A stretch of DNA of 64,000 nt. Origin: Streptomyces sp. PsTaAH-137 (GTDB lineage: Bacteria > Actinomycetota > Actinomycetes > Streptomycetales > Streptomycetaceae). This document shows, piece after piece, positions 49,474 through 57,926 of the stretch. The notes under the pieces are model-generated. The model had not been told where the DNA came from. It did no database searches and saw only the letters and a program-made list of their open reading frames with translations. A program made the translations under genes and the position numbers. The DNA is taken from contig NZ_QLLY01000005.1 in NCBI RefSeq assembly GCF_003259365.1, positions 372,001 to 436,000 of the forward strand. The letters are read 5' to 3'. The stretch's first letter is position 1, and the number at the start of each line of letters is the position of its first letter.

Positions 49474-51141
49474 ATGTCAGACACTGCGCACACCCCCCGC
49501 CAGGTCGCGGACGCCTACGTCGACGACCTGATCGTCCTCGACCCGGTCACCGGCACGTACCTGGGCGTCCCCACGGCCCACAGCAAGCTGCCCGATCTCT
49601 CGCCCGCGGGCCTGGACGCGGTCGCCGCGCTGGCGCGGCGGACGCTGGAGCGGCTCGACGCCGCGGAGCGCGAGCCCGCCGCCGACAGCGACGTCGAGCG
49701 GCGCTGCGCCCGGCTGCTGCGCGAGCGGCTGACCGCCGAACTCGCCGTGCACGACGCCGACGAGCACCTGCGCGCCGTCGCCAACCTGGGCTCTCCCGTG
49801 CACCACGTCCGGGAGGTCTTCACCATCACCCCCACCGACACGGACGAGGACTGGGCGGCGATCGCCGAGCGGCTGCGCGCGGTCCCCGCGGCGCTCGCCG
49901 GATACCGCGAGACGCTGACGCTCGGCCTGGAGCGCAAGCTGCACGGCGGCCCACGCCCGACCGAGACGTTCATCGGGCAACTCGGCGAGTGGGAGGGATG
50001 GTTCGAGGAGTTCACGCAGGCCGGTCCCGAGGCGCTGCGCGACGAGCTGACCGTGGCGGCGGGCGAGGCCGACGCCGCGATCCTGGAGCTGCGCGACTGG
50101 ATGCGCGACGTGTACGCGCCCGCCGTCGAGGGCGCCCCGAACGTGGTGGGCCGCGAGCGCTACGCCCGCTGGTCGCGCTACTACAACGGCACGGATCTCG
50201 ACCTGGACGAGGCGTACGCGTACGGCTGGAGCGAGTTCCACCGGCTGCTGGCCGAGATGCGGCTGGAGGCGGAGAAGATCCTGCCCGGCGCCGCCACCCC
50301 GTGGGTGGCGCTCGCCCACCTCGACGAGCACGGACGGCACATCGAGGGCGTCGAGGAGGTCCGGCAGTGGCTCCAGGACCTCATGGACGAGGCGATCGAG
50401 ACGCTCGACGGCACCCACTTCGAACTCGCCGAGCGGGTACGGAAGGTGGAGTCGTGCATCGCGCCCGCCGGCAGCGCCGCGGCCCCGTACTACACGGAGC
50501 CGTCGGTCGACTTCTCCCGGCCCGGCCGCACCTGGCTGCCGACGATGGGGCAGACCCGCTTCCCCGTCTACGACCTGGTGTCGACCTGGTACCACGAGGG
50601 CGTTCCCGGCCACCATCTGCAGCTCGCGCAGTGGGCGCACGTCGCCGGTGACCTCTCGCGCTACCAGGCGACGGTCGGCATGGTCTCCGCGAACGCGGAG
50701 GGCTGGGCGCTGTACGCGGAGCGGCTGATGGACGAGCTGGGCCGTCTCACCGACGCGGAGACGCGGATCGGATACCTGGACGCGCAGATGATGCGGGCAT
50801 GCCGGGTCATCGTCGACATCGGCATGCACCTGGAGCTTCAGATCCCGGCGGACTCGCCGTTCCACCCCGGTGAGCGGTGGACGCCGGAGCTGGCCCAGGA
50901 GTTCTTCGGCGCGCACAGCAGCCGTTCCGCCGATTTCGTGGAGAGCGAGCTGACCCGCTATCTGTCGATCCCCGGCCAGGCGATCGGCTACAAGCTGGGC
51001 GAGCGCGCGTGGCTGCTCGGCCGGGCCAACGCGCGGGCGGCGCACGGTGACGCGTTCGACGCGAAGGCGTGGCACATGGCGGCGCTGTCCCAGGGGTCAC
51101 TGGGGCTCGACGACCTCGTGGACGAACTCTCCAAGCTGTAG
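49474..51141 (+). CDS. DUF885-family metal-dependent protein
   Basis: A 555-residue DUF885 protein. The zinc-type motif is TWYHEGVPGHHLQLAQWAHV (HExxxxH); NAEGWALYAERLMDELG supplies the distal Glu. VADAYVDDLIVLDPVTGTYL starts the domain. No signal peptide is seen. Family members look like thermolysin-like peptidases or carboxypeptidases; activity here is unproven. GAGG at 49462-49465 selects ATG 49474. Confidence 0.88.
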   Translation: MSDTAHTPRQVADAYVDDLIVLDPVTGTYLGVPTAHSKLPDLSPAGLDAVAALARRTLERLDAAEREPAADSDVERRCARLLRERLTAELAVHDADEHLRAVANLGSPVHHVREVFTITPTDTDEDWAAIAERLRAVPAALAGYRETLTLGLERKLHGGPRPTETFIGQLGEWEGWFEEFTQAGPEALRDELTVAAGEADAAILELRDWMRDVYAPAVEGAPNVVGRERYARWSRYYNGTDLDLDEAYAYGWSEFHRLLAEMRLEAEKILPGAATPWVALAHLDEHGRHIEGVEEVRQWLQDLMDEAIETLDGTHFELAERVRKVESCIAPAGSAAAPYYTEPSVDFSRPGRTWLPTMGQTRFPVYDLVSTWYHEGVPGHHLQLAQWAHVAGDLSRYQATVGMVSANAEGWALYAERLMDELGRLTDAETRIGYLDAQMMRACRVIVDIGMHLELQIPADSPFHPGERWTPELAQEFFGAHSSRSADFVESELTRYLSIPGQAIGYKLGERAWLLGRANARAAHGDAFDAKAWHMAALSQGSLGLDDLVDELSKL

Positions 51142-51148
51142 GGGCGGT

Positions 51149-51646
51149 TCAGCAGCCGCAGTCGTCACTGTCGGCCGGTGCCGTCAAGGGGTCCGCGCTC
51201 TGCCGCGCGGGCCCCTCCCACGTCTCGTACGGGAAGCCCTCGCGCACCCAGTACTCGAAGCCGCCGAGCATCTCCTTGACCTGGAAGCCGAGTTCGGCGA
51301 GGGCGAGGGCGGCGCGGGTCGCGCCGTTGCAGCCGGGGCCCCAGCAGTAGGTGACGACGGGCACGGACCGGTCGAGGAGCTGTGCGGCCTGCTCGGGGAT
51401 GAGCGCGGTCGGCAGGTGGACCGCGCCGGGCACGTGGCCCTGGTCCCAGGAGGCGGTGGAGCGCGAGTCGAGCACCACGAACCCGGGGTCGCCGCCGGCA
51501 GCGAGCGCGGCGGCGACGTCGGACACGTCGGCGTGGAAGGCGAGGCTCGCGCCGAAGTAGGTGGCAGCGGCGGCGGGCGAGGCGGGGGCGACGCGCAGCA
51601 CCGGGTTGGTGGTGGCGGGCCTGTCAGCGGTCTCGGGCAGGGTCAT
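51149..51646 (-). CDS. Rhodanese-like sulfurtransferase
   Basis: A 165-residue single-domain rhodanese. The active-site loop is VVTYCWGPGCNGATRAALAL, with the catalytic Cys in CWGPGCN; GFVVLDSRSTASWDQGHVPG AVH-type start of the domain is present. The C-terminus ends SDDCGC, an extra Cys pair. It is divergent from an Lrp/AsnC regulator across a perfect ACGGTC-GGT-GACCGT palindrome, which suggests amino-acid-responsive control. Confidence 0.9.
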   Translation of the reverse strand: MTLPETADRPATTNPVLRVAPASPAAAATYFGASLAFHADVSDVAAALAAGGDPGFVVLDSRSTASWDQGHVPGAVHLPTALIPEQAAQLLDRSVPVVTYCWGPGCNGATRAALALAELGFQVKEMLGGFEYWVREGFPYETWEGPARQSADPLTAPADSDDCGC

Positions 51647-51716
51647 GTCGGGTCCTCTCCAGCGAGTCGGCGGGGGCGGGTGCCGGTGCGGTCCCGGTCT
51701 CCCTGACCAGAAATCT

Positions 51717-51731
51717 ACGGTCGGTGACCGT
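51717..51731. promoter_or_regulatory. Palindrome between rhodanese and Lrp genes
   Basis: ACGGTC-GGT-GACCGT is a perfect inverted repeat in the 152-bp divergent gap. It is a candidate site for the Lrp/AsnC regulator. Confidence 0.5.
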
Positions 51732-51798
51732 CTTCCTGAAGGGCCGATCCCCGGTATCCCGCTTGCCCTGCCGGGGATTCCACGGTTGGCTCGGCGCC

Positions 51799-52269
51799 AT
51801 GACCGACGATTCCCCTGCCGATGCGCCGTCGTACGTGCCCGATGCCACGGACTGGCACATTCTGCGGGTGCTCCAGAGCGAGGGCCGCGCCAGCTACGCC
51901 GAGCTGGCGCGGGCCGTGTCCATGTCGCCGAGCGCCGTGACGGAGCGGGTGCGGCGGCTAGAGGAGTCGGGGGTGATCGCGGGGTACTCCGCCGTGGTCG
52001 TTCCGGAGCGGCTCGGGCTGCCGATCCTGGCGTTCGTCCGGCTCCGGTACCCGAACGGGAACTACAAGCCGTTCCACGATCTGGTCGCGGTGACCCCGGA
52101 GATCCTGGAGGCGCATCACGTCACGGGCGACGACTGCTTCGTCATCAAGGTCGCGGCGCGGTCGATGCGGCACCTGGAGGAGGTCTCCGGGAAGATCGGC
52201 ACGCTGGGGTCGGTGACGACGAGCGTCGTGTACTCCTCGCCGTTGCCGCGGCGGGCGATCGGGCGCTGA
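51799..52269 (+). CDS. Lrp/AsnC-family regulator
   Basis: A 156-residue regulator: HTH ATDWHILRVLQSEGRASYAE, LARAVSMSPSAVTERVRRLE; effector part LEAHHVTGDDCFVIKVAARS. ATG at 51799 is chosen because upstream in-frame residues do not match the family. It is divergent from the rhodanese gene. Confidence 0.92.
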   Translation: MTDDSPADAPSYVPDATDWHILRVLQSEGRASYAELARAVSMSPSAVTERVRRLEESGVIAGYSAVVVPERLGLPILAFVRLRYPNGNYKPFHDLVAVTPEILEAHHVTGDDCFVIKVAARSMRHLEEVSGKIGTLGSVTTSVVYSSPLPRRAIGR

Positions 52270-52288
52270 GGCGCTGCCGCGCCGGTCG

Positions 52289-55200
52289 TCACCCCGCGTC
52301 CGTCCCCCGGTGCCGGACCTCCGATCCGTCCCGTCCCTTGACGATCTCCAGCTGGGCGTGGACGCGGCGGCGCAGGTCGCCGACGTGGCTGACGATGCCG
52401 ACGCTCCGGTCGCGTTCGCGCAGGGAGTCGAGGACGTCGAGCACGTCGTCGAGGGTCTGGTCGTCGAGGCTGCCGAAGCCCTCGTCGATGAAGAGGGTGT
52501 CGAGCCGGACGCCGCCCGCCTCGTCCGTGACGACGTCGGCGAGGCCGAGCGCCAGGGCGAGCGAGGCGAAGAACGTCTCGCCGCCGGAGAGCGTCGCCGT
52601 GTCCCGCTCGCGGCCCGTCCACGCGTCGACGACGTGCAGCCCGAGCCCCGATCTGCCGCGCCCGGCGAGGGAGTCGGAGTGCACGAGGGTGTAGCGCCCG
52701 GACGACATACGGCTCAGGCGCGCGGTCGCGGCGGCCGCCACCTGTTCGAGACGGGCGGCGAGGACGTACGACTCAAGCCGCATCTTGCGGTCGTTGTCCG
52801 CCGCGGTGCCGGCCGCGAGGGCGGCGAGCCGGGCCACGCGGTTGTACGTGGTGCGCAGCGGGCCGAGGCGACGGGCCTCCGTGGCGGCGCGCCGGGACAG
52901 CCGGTCGAGGTCGGCGCAGCGGCGCTGGGCGGCGTCCCGTGCGGAACCCGCGGCCCGGACGCGCGCGTCGGCGGCCTCGGCCGCACTGTGGGCGGCCGCG
53001 ACATCGGCCGCCGGACGGTGGGCGGCCGCGGCGGTGTCCTCCTCGGCGAGGACCGCGCGGACCGCCGCGTCCTCGGACTGCCAGGCGTCCAGGCGGTGCT
53101 GCAACTCGCGGTGGCGTGCGTCGTCGAGCTGGGCGGCGGCCGCGGCCTCCGGTGTGTCGAAGCCGGCCTTGAAGGCGGCGTCGGCGAGTCGCGCGTCCGC
53201 GTCCTTCAGGCGCTGCGCGGTGTCCTCGACGGCGCGGGCCGCGTCGGCCGCCGCGCCGAGCACGTCCACGAGCCGCTCCAGCTGGGCGGCGCGGGCCTCG
53301 ACGCTCACCGCGGCGCCGCGCGCCTGCGCCAACTCGCCTTCCAGGGTGGCCTGTTCGCGCTCCAGCGCCTCACGGGCCGAGGCGCGGCCCGCGCTCCGGG
53401 TCGCCGCGTCCTGGCGGGTGGTCCGCCTGCGCTCGTGCTCGCTCTGCGCGTGCGCCAGCGCCTCGCGGGCCGCGTGCAGGGCGGACGCCTCGGCGCGGGC
53501 CTCGGCGTGTCGGTCCTGCAACGCGCGGGCCGCGTCGGCGAGTTCCCCGGCCGGGGCGTCACCGGCGGCGGCTCTCGCCGCGGCCAGCTCCTCCCGTACG
53601 ACACCGGAGCGGCGCTCGGCCTCGGTGTACCGGTCCTCGGCGGCGCGGTGGGCGGCGAGCGCGGCCTCCTCGGCGGCGCGGTCGACATGACCCGCCGACT
53701 TCCGCTGGGGCGCCGGGTGTTCGGTGGCGCCGCACACGGCGCAGGGGGTGCCGTCCGTCAGCTCATCGGCGAGTTCGGCGGCGATGCCGAGCAGCCGCTG
53801 CTCCTTCAGGCGGAGCCAGTGCTCGTGGGCGCCTGCCGCCTCCTCGCGGGCGCGCAGGGCGTCGGCCCGCGCCGTGTCGGCCTGCCCGGCGAGCCGGTCG
53901 CGCTCCCGGGCGGCGCGGGCCTGCCGCAGCGCGGGCTCCAGCTGTCCAGCGAGGTGTTCGGCCCGGGTCGTGGCCTCCTGGGCGCGGTCGACCGCGTCCT
54001 GGAGTTCGGTACGGCGGGTGTCCCAGCGGGCGAGCCACTGCTCGGCCTCGTCGAGCAGCTCGGTGTCGGCGCGCTCCTCGCGGTCGAGGTCCGCGCGCTC
54101 CCGGCCGACCGCGGCGAGGCGTCGCTCGGCCCGGCGCGCCGCGTCGAGCCCGCCGAGTTCCTGGGCGACACGCCGGGTGGCCTCGGCGAGCGCGCCGGGG
54201 CCCGCGTCGGCGGCGTCCTTCAGTGCATCGGGCGCGTCCGACGCCGTGCCGGTCTCCGCGCGCAGGACGGCCCGGGCCCGCGTCTCCTCGTGGAGCGCGG
54301 AGCGGTGCTCGGCGTCGGCGGCCTCGCGCAGGTCGAGCGCGGGGGCGACCGCGGCGGCCTTGCGGCCCCGCTCCATCCGCTCGCGTACGGCACGCAGCTC
54401 CGTCTCCTGTGCGGCCAGCGCGGCCGCCCTGGTCTCGGCCTGGGCGAACCGGCGCTGAAGACGCTCCGTCTCCTGCGCGTCGGAGAGGTCGCGGCGGGCC
54501 GCGGTGCTCGCCGACTCGGCGGCGCCCAGGGCGAGATGGGCGTGCGTGTAGTGCTCCCGGGCCGTGGAGCGGGCGACGGCCGCCCAGCCGAGGACGGCCT
54601 CCGCGACACCCGGGTCGCCGGGCGCCGCGTCGACCGGCGGCGTCTCCACCACGTCCCCCGCGGCCTGCTGCATCCGGTGGGCGTCGGCCAGCAGCTCGGC
54701 GTCGCCCGCCGTCACCTGCTTCTCGGCGGCCCGCCGGTCCTCGGCGAGCCGCTGCTCCACGGCGGCGAACCGGCGCGTGTCGAAGAGCCGGCCGAGGAGC
54801 TTGCCGCGGGCCTCGGCGTCGGCGCGCAGGAAGCGGGCGAAGTCGCCCTGCGGGAGCAGCACGACCTGGCAGAACTGGTCCTTGCTCATGCCGAGCAGCT
54901 GGGTGATCTCCTCGCCGATCTCCTGGTGGGAGCGGCTGAGGTCCTTCCACTCCCCCGCCACGGCGTCGTACTCGCGCAGCCAGCTCTGCGCCTTCTCCGT
55001 CGTGAATCCCGTGCCGCGCTTCTTGGGTCGCGCGAACGGCGGCTGCCGGGTCAGTTCGAGCCGGCGTCCGGCGACGGTCAGGTCGAGGCGGACCTCGGTC
55101 CGCACTCCGGGCTCGGCGTGGTCGCTGCGCAGGTTCTGTCCCTGGCCGCCGGAGCCCTGCCGTGCGCCGGGCACCGATCCGTACAGGGCGAAGCAGACCG

Positions 55201-55339
55201 CGTCGAGGACGGAGGTCTTGCCGGCGCCGGTCGGGCCGTGCAGCAGGAAGAGGCCGGCCTCCGACAGGGCGTCGAAGTCGACCTCCTGGCTGCCGCCGAA
55301 GGGGCCGAACGCCGTGATGTGGAGGGTGTGCAGCCTCAC
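52289..55339 (-). CDS. sbcC: Exonuclease SbcC (Rad50-like ATPase subunit)
   Basis: A 1016-residue SMC-type ATPase. The N-terminal Walker A is LLHGPTGAGKTSVLDAVCFA, a long coiled coil of Ala/Arg/Glu-rich sequence carries the zinc-hook GTPCAVCGATEHPAP (CxxC) near the middle, and the C-terminus has the signature TLSGGETFFASLALALGLAD and Walker B LDTLFIDEGFGSLDDQT. With SbcD it opens and trims DNA ends and hairpins. GTG start overlaps the sbcD stop (GTGA). Confidence 0.96.
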   Translation of the reverse strand: MRLHTLHITAFGPFGGSQEVDFDALSEAGLFLLHGPTGAGKTSVLDAVCFALYGSVPGARQGSGGQGQNLRSDHAEPGVRTEVRLDLTVAGRRLELTRQPPFARPKKRGTGFTTEKAQSWLREYDAVAGEWKDLSRSHQEIGEEITQLLGMSKDQFCQVVLLPQGDFARFLRADAEARGKLLGRLFDTRRFAAVEQRLAEDRRAAEKQVTAGDAELLADAHRMQQAAGDVVETPPVDAAPGDPGVAEAVLGWAAVARSTAREHYTHAHLALGAAESASTAARRDLSDAQETERLQRRFAQAETRAAALAAQETELRAVRERMERGRKAAAVAPALDLREAADAEHRSALHEETRARAVLRAETGTASDAPDALKDAADAGPGALAEATRRVAQELGGLDAARRAERRLAAVGRERADLDREERADTELLDEAEQWLARWDTRRTELQDAVDRAQEATTRAEHLAGQLEPALRQARAARERDRLAGQADTARADALRAREEAAGAHEHWLRLKEQRLLGIAAELADELTDGTPCAVCGATEHPAPQRKSAGHVDRAAEEAALAAHRAAEDRYTEAERRSGVVREELAAARAAAGDAPAGELADAARALQDRHAEARAEASALHAAREALAHAQSEHERRRTTRQDAATRSAGRASAREALEREQATLEGELAQARGAAVSVEARAAQLERLVDVLGAAADAARAVEDTAQRLKDADARLADAAFKAGFDTPEAAAAAQLDDARHRELQHRLDAWQSEDAAVRAVLAEEDTAAAAHRPAADVAAAHSAAEAADARVRAAGSARDAAQRRCADLDRLSRRAATEARRLGPLRTTYNRVARLAALAAGTAADNDRKMRLESYVLAARLEQVAAAATARLSRMSSGRYTLVHSDSLAGRGRSGLGLHVVDAWTGRERDTATLSGGETFFASLALALGLADVVTDEAGGVRLDTLFIDEGFGSLDDQTLDDVLDVLDSLRERDRSVGIVSHVGDLRRRVHAQLEIVKGRDGSEVRHRGTDAG

Positions 55340-56514
55340 CGGGCGCCCTCGCGCTCGTGCACCTCGTTCTCGAAGGCATCGGTCCGTACGGTGTCGAACG
55401 CGGCGCGCAGCACCACCCGCTCGTGCTCGTCGGGCCCGGTGCCCCGGACGTGGGTCACGAAGTCCTCCGCGATCTCGTGGTCGTCGCGTCCCTTGAGGCG
55501 CTCCGCGTAGCTGGCGTCCGGTTCGGTCTCGGTTCTGCGTGGGTCGAAGAGCAGGCTGAGGGTGTGCGGGAAGCGCTCGGTGAGCCGGGCCATCGGGTCG
55601 TCGGGGCGCACCGTGTCGGTGAGGGTGGCCTCCACCCAGGACTCCTCGTGCTCGGTGAGGGCGGCGTCGGCGAGCAGGTCCTCCAGGTCGCCGCGGATCC
55701 GGGCGAGCGGCCGCGGCACCGGGCAGTCGAGGCGCTCGGCGGTCACCGCGCCGTCGGCGTCGAGGTCGATCAGCCACATGCTCTTGCGGTGGTCGGCCTC
55801 GGAGAAGGAGTACGGGAGCGGGGAGCCGGAGTAGCGGATCCGCTCGGAGATGCGCTGGCTGCCGTGCAGATGCCCGAGCGCCACGTAGTCGACGCCGTCG
55901 AAGACGCCCGCCGGGACGGCCGCGACGCCGCCGACGGTGATGTCCCGCTCGCTGTCGCTGGGCGCGCCGCCGGTGACGAAGGCGTGCGCGAGGACGACGG
56001 AGCGGGTCCCGGCCGGGCGCTCGGCGAGGTCGGCGCGCACCCGCTCCATGGCGGCGGCGAGCACCTGCTCGTGGCCCGCCTTCGCGACCCCGAACTCGTC
56101 CTTGACCAGTGCGGGCTCCAGGTACGGCAGCCCGTAGAACGCCACGTCGCCGTGGTCGTCGGCGAGGACGACGGCCTCGCCGCAGCGGGCGGCCTCGGTC
56201 CGCAGGTGGATCCCGGCGCGTCCGATGAGCCCGGCGCCGACGCCGAGGCGGCGCGCCGAGTCGTGGTTCCCGGAGATCATCACGGTGGGCACGCCGAGGT
56301 CGGCGAGGCGGTGCAGGGCCTCGTCGTACAGCTCGACGGCGGCCAGCGGGGGCACGGCCCGGTCGTACACGTCGCCCGACACGACCACCGCGTCGACCTC
56401 GCGCTCGCGCACGGTGTCGACGAGGTGGCCGATGAACGCGGCCTGGGCACCGAGCATGTTCACCCGGTGGAACGCGCGTCCCAGATGCCAGTCGGACGTG
56501 TGCAGCAGCCTCAT
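55336..56514 (-). CDS. sbcD: Exonuclease SbcD (Mre11-like nuclease subunit)
   Basis: A 392-residue metallophosphoesterase nuclease. Metal ligands are seen in LHTSDWHLGRAFHRVN, VVVSGDVYDRAVPP, VMISGNHDSARRLG, VVLAHAFVTGG and VALGHLHGSQRIS. It precedes sbcC with a 4-bp overlap. In Streptomyces genomes with abundant palindromic repeats such as those here, SbcCD is the enzyme expected to process hairpins. Confidence 0.96.
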   Translation of the reverse strand: MRLLHTSDWHLGRAFHRVNMLGAQAAFIGHLVDTVREREVDAVVVSGDVYDRAVPPLAAVELYDEALHRLADLGVPTVMISGNHDSARRLGVGAGLIGRAGIHLRTEAARCGEAVVLADDHGDVAFYGLPYLEPALVKDEFGVAKAGHEQVLAAAMERVRADLAERPAGTRSVVLAHAFVTGGAPSDSERDITVGGVAAVPAGVFDGVDYVALGHLHGSQRISERIRYSGSPLPYSFSEADHRKSMWLIDLDADGAVTAERLDCPVPRPLARIRGDLEDLLADAALTEHEESWVEATLTDTVRPDDPMARLTERFPHTLSLLFDPRRTETEPDASYAERLKGRDDHEIAEDFVTHVRGTGPDEHERVVLRAAFDTVRTDAFENEVHEREGAR

Positions 56515-56597
56515 GGGACACGAGGCTAGCCGCTGGGTCGGACATCACGTGCGGAACGCCCTCATCAGGCGTCCCGCACCGTGACGTGTGTCACGCG

Positions 56598-57893
56598 TCA
56601 GCCGGTGGTCACCGTGAAGCTCTGGGCGGCCGATCCGTCACAGGCGCGCTGGGTGAGCTGTGCGCTGTTCGTGGCGGCGGCCGCCGCGGTGAGGCACTTG
56701 CGGCTGTGCCGGGCGGTGAGGTGATACCTCCCGGCGGCCTCCTTCACGGGGAGCCACTGCTGGTTCTGTCCGCCGCCGTACGCCCACAGCTGGAGCGGCG
56801 CGTTGTCGGCGGACGAGACGCCGGTCACGTCGATGACCTGCTGCGGGGCCGGGCGTACTCCGATGCGCCGGTATCCGCCGTCGGTCGCGGCGAGCCGGAA
56901 CTGCTGCGCCTGGGTGCCGTTGCAGGCGTACTGCTGGATCGCGGTCCCGTTGACGGTGGCGGCGGCGCGGGCGTCGACGCAGGTGCCGTTGCCGACGTTC
57001 TTCAGGGAGTACCAGGCCGTCTCGGAGAGCGTGCCGTCCGGCGGGGTGGTGCCGCCGGCGCCGCCGAGCCACTTCAGTCCGTCGAGCAGGAACCGGTTCT
57101 GGGTGGCGCTGGCGAACGTCGACGACGTACGGGTGTCGGTGTCGTAGTTCATCGCGTTGTGGCCGAAGTTCGCGTAGAGCATCTTGTACTTCGTGTTGGT
57201 CCACAGGATCGGGTAGTAGCCGCTGTACCAGGACTGGTTCGGGTCGGTGCCGAGCGGGAAGCTGCTGGGGTCGACCGAGGCGAGGATCCTGATGTCCGGG
57301 TTCTGCCGCAGGTCGTTGGACCAGCTGTACCACTCGCTGACCGACGAGGTGAACGTGGCGGGCAGGTTCACGGTCGACGGGTGCGTGCGGTCCTCGACCT
57401 TGAGGGTCGCGGAGGTCGGGCCCCAGGTGTTGGACTTGAAGTTGCCGCTGCCCAGGAACGTGTTGTGGTACCAGGACCAGCTCGCCGCGTCCGTGGTGAA
57501 CGCGGAGACGTGGAAGCCCATCCAGGCGCCGCCGCCGCGCATGTACTGCTCGAATCCGGTGCGCTGGGCGGCGGTCTGCGGCAGGTCGTCGAGGAACAGG
57601 ACGACCTGGTAGGCGTTGACGCCGCCGTTGGCGAGCAGGTTCCAGTCGTTGCTGGCGGTGTAGGTGAAGCCGTTCGCGGCGGCCTGCTCGGGCAGCCAGT
57701 CGTTGGCCTCCTTCTCGAAGTCGATGTGCGCCGCGTCCCAGGTGCCGCTGTAGAGACCGAGCACCTTGAAGGGGGCCGCCGTGCTGCTCGCGTGTGCGGC
57801 GGGTGGCGCCGCGAGGCCGAGCAGGGCGGCGAGCAGGAGGAGGATCCGCAGGGCCGTGCGGGCGGATCGGGATCTGATGGTGTGCGGGTGCAT
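56598..57893 (-). CDS. Secreted ThuA-domain protein with C-terminal ricin lectin
   Basis: A 431-residue exported protein. The signal peptide is about residues 1-36 (ILLLLAALLGLAAPPAAHAS). A ThuA-like domain (about 42-280) contains YQVVLFLDDLPQTAAQRTGF and GGGAWMGFHVSAFTTDAASW. The C-terminal ricin B-type domain has the QxW-type repeats AQQFRLA, NQQWLPV and AQSFTVTT. ThuA is a trehalose-utilisation-linked domain often found next to carbohydrate-binding modules. Third in a row of three lectin-bearing secreted proteins. Confidence 0.85.
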   Translation of the reverse strand: MHPHTIRSRSARTALRILLLLAALLGLAAPPAAHASSTAAPFKVLGLYSGTWDAAHIDFEKEANDWLPEQAAANGFTYTASNDWNLLANGGVNAYQVVLFLDDLPQTAAQRTGFEQYMRGGGAWMGFHVSAFTTDAASWSWYHNTFLGSGNFKSNTWGPTSATLKVEDRTHPSTVNLPATFTSSVSEWYSWSNDLRQNPDIRILASVDPSSFPLGTDPNQSWYSGYYPILWTNTKYKMLYANFGHNAMNYDTDTRTSSTFASATQNRFLLDGLKWLGGAGGTTPPDGTLSETAWYSLKNVGNGTCVDARAAATVNGTAIQQYACNGTQAQQFRLAATDGGYRRIGVRPAPQQVIDVTGVSSADNAPLQLWAYGGGQNQQWLPVKEAAGRYHLTARHSRKCLTAAAAATNSAQLTQRACDGSAAQSFTVTTG

Positions 57894-57926
57894 CTGCCGG
57901 TCGTTCCCTTCTCTGCGAGGCGCGGT

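Noticed and set aside
52310..55510. 1066-codon plus-strand frame opposite sbcC
   Set aside because: sbcC has Walker A, zinc hook and Walker B motifs; the opposite frame has no recognisable domain.
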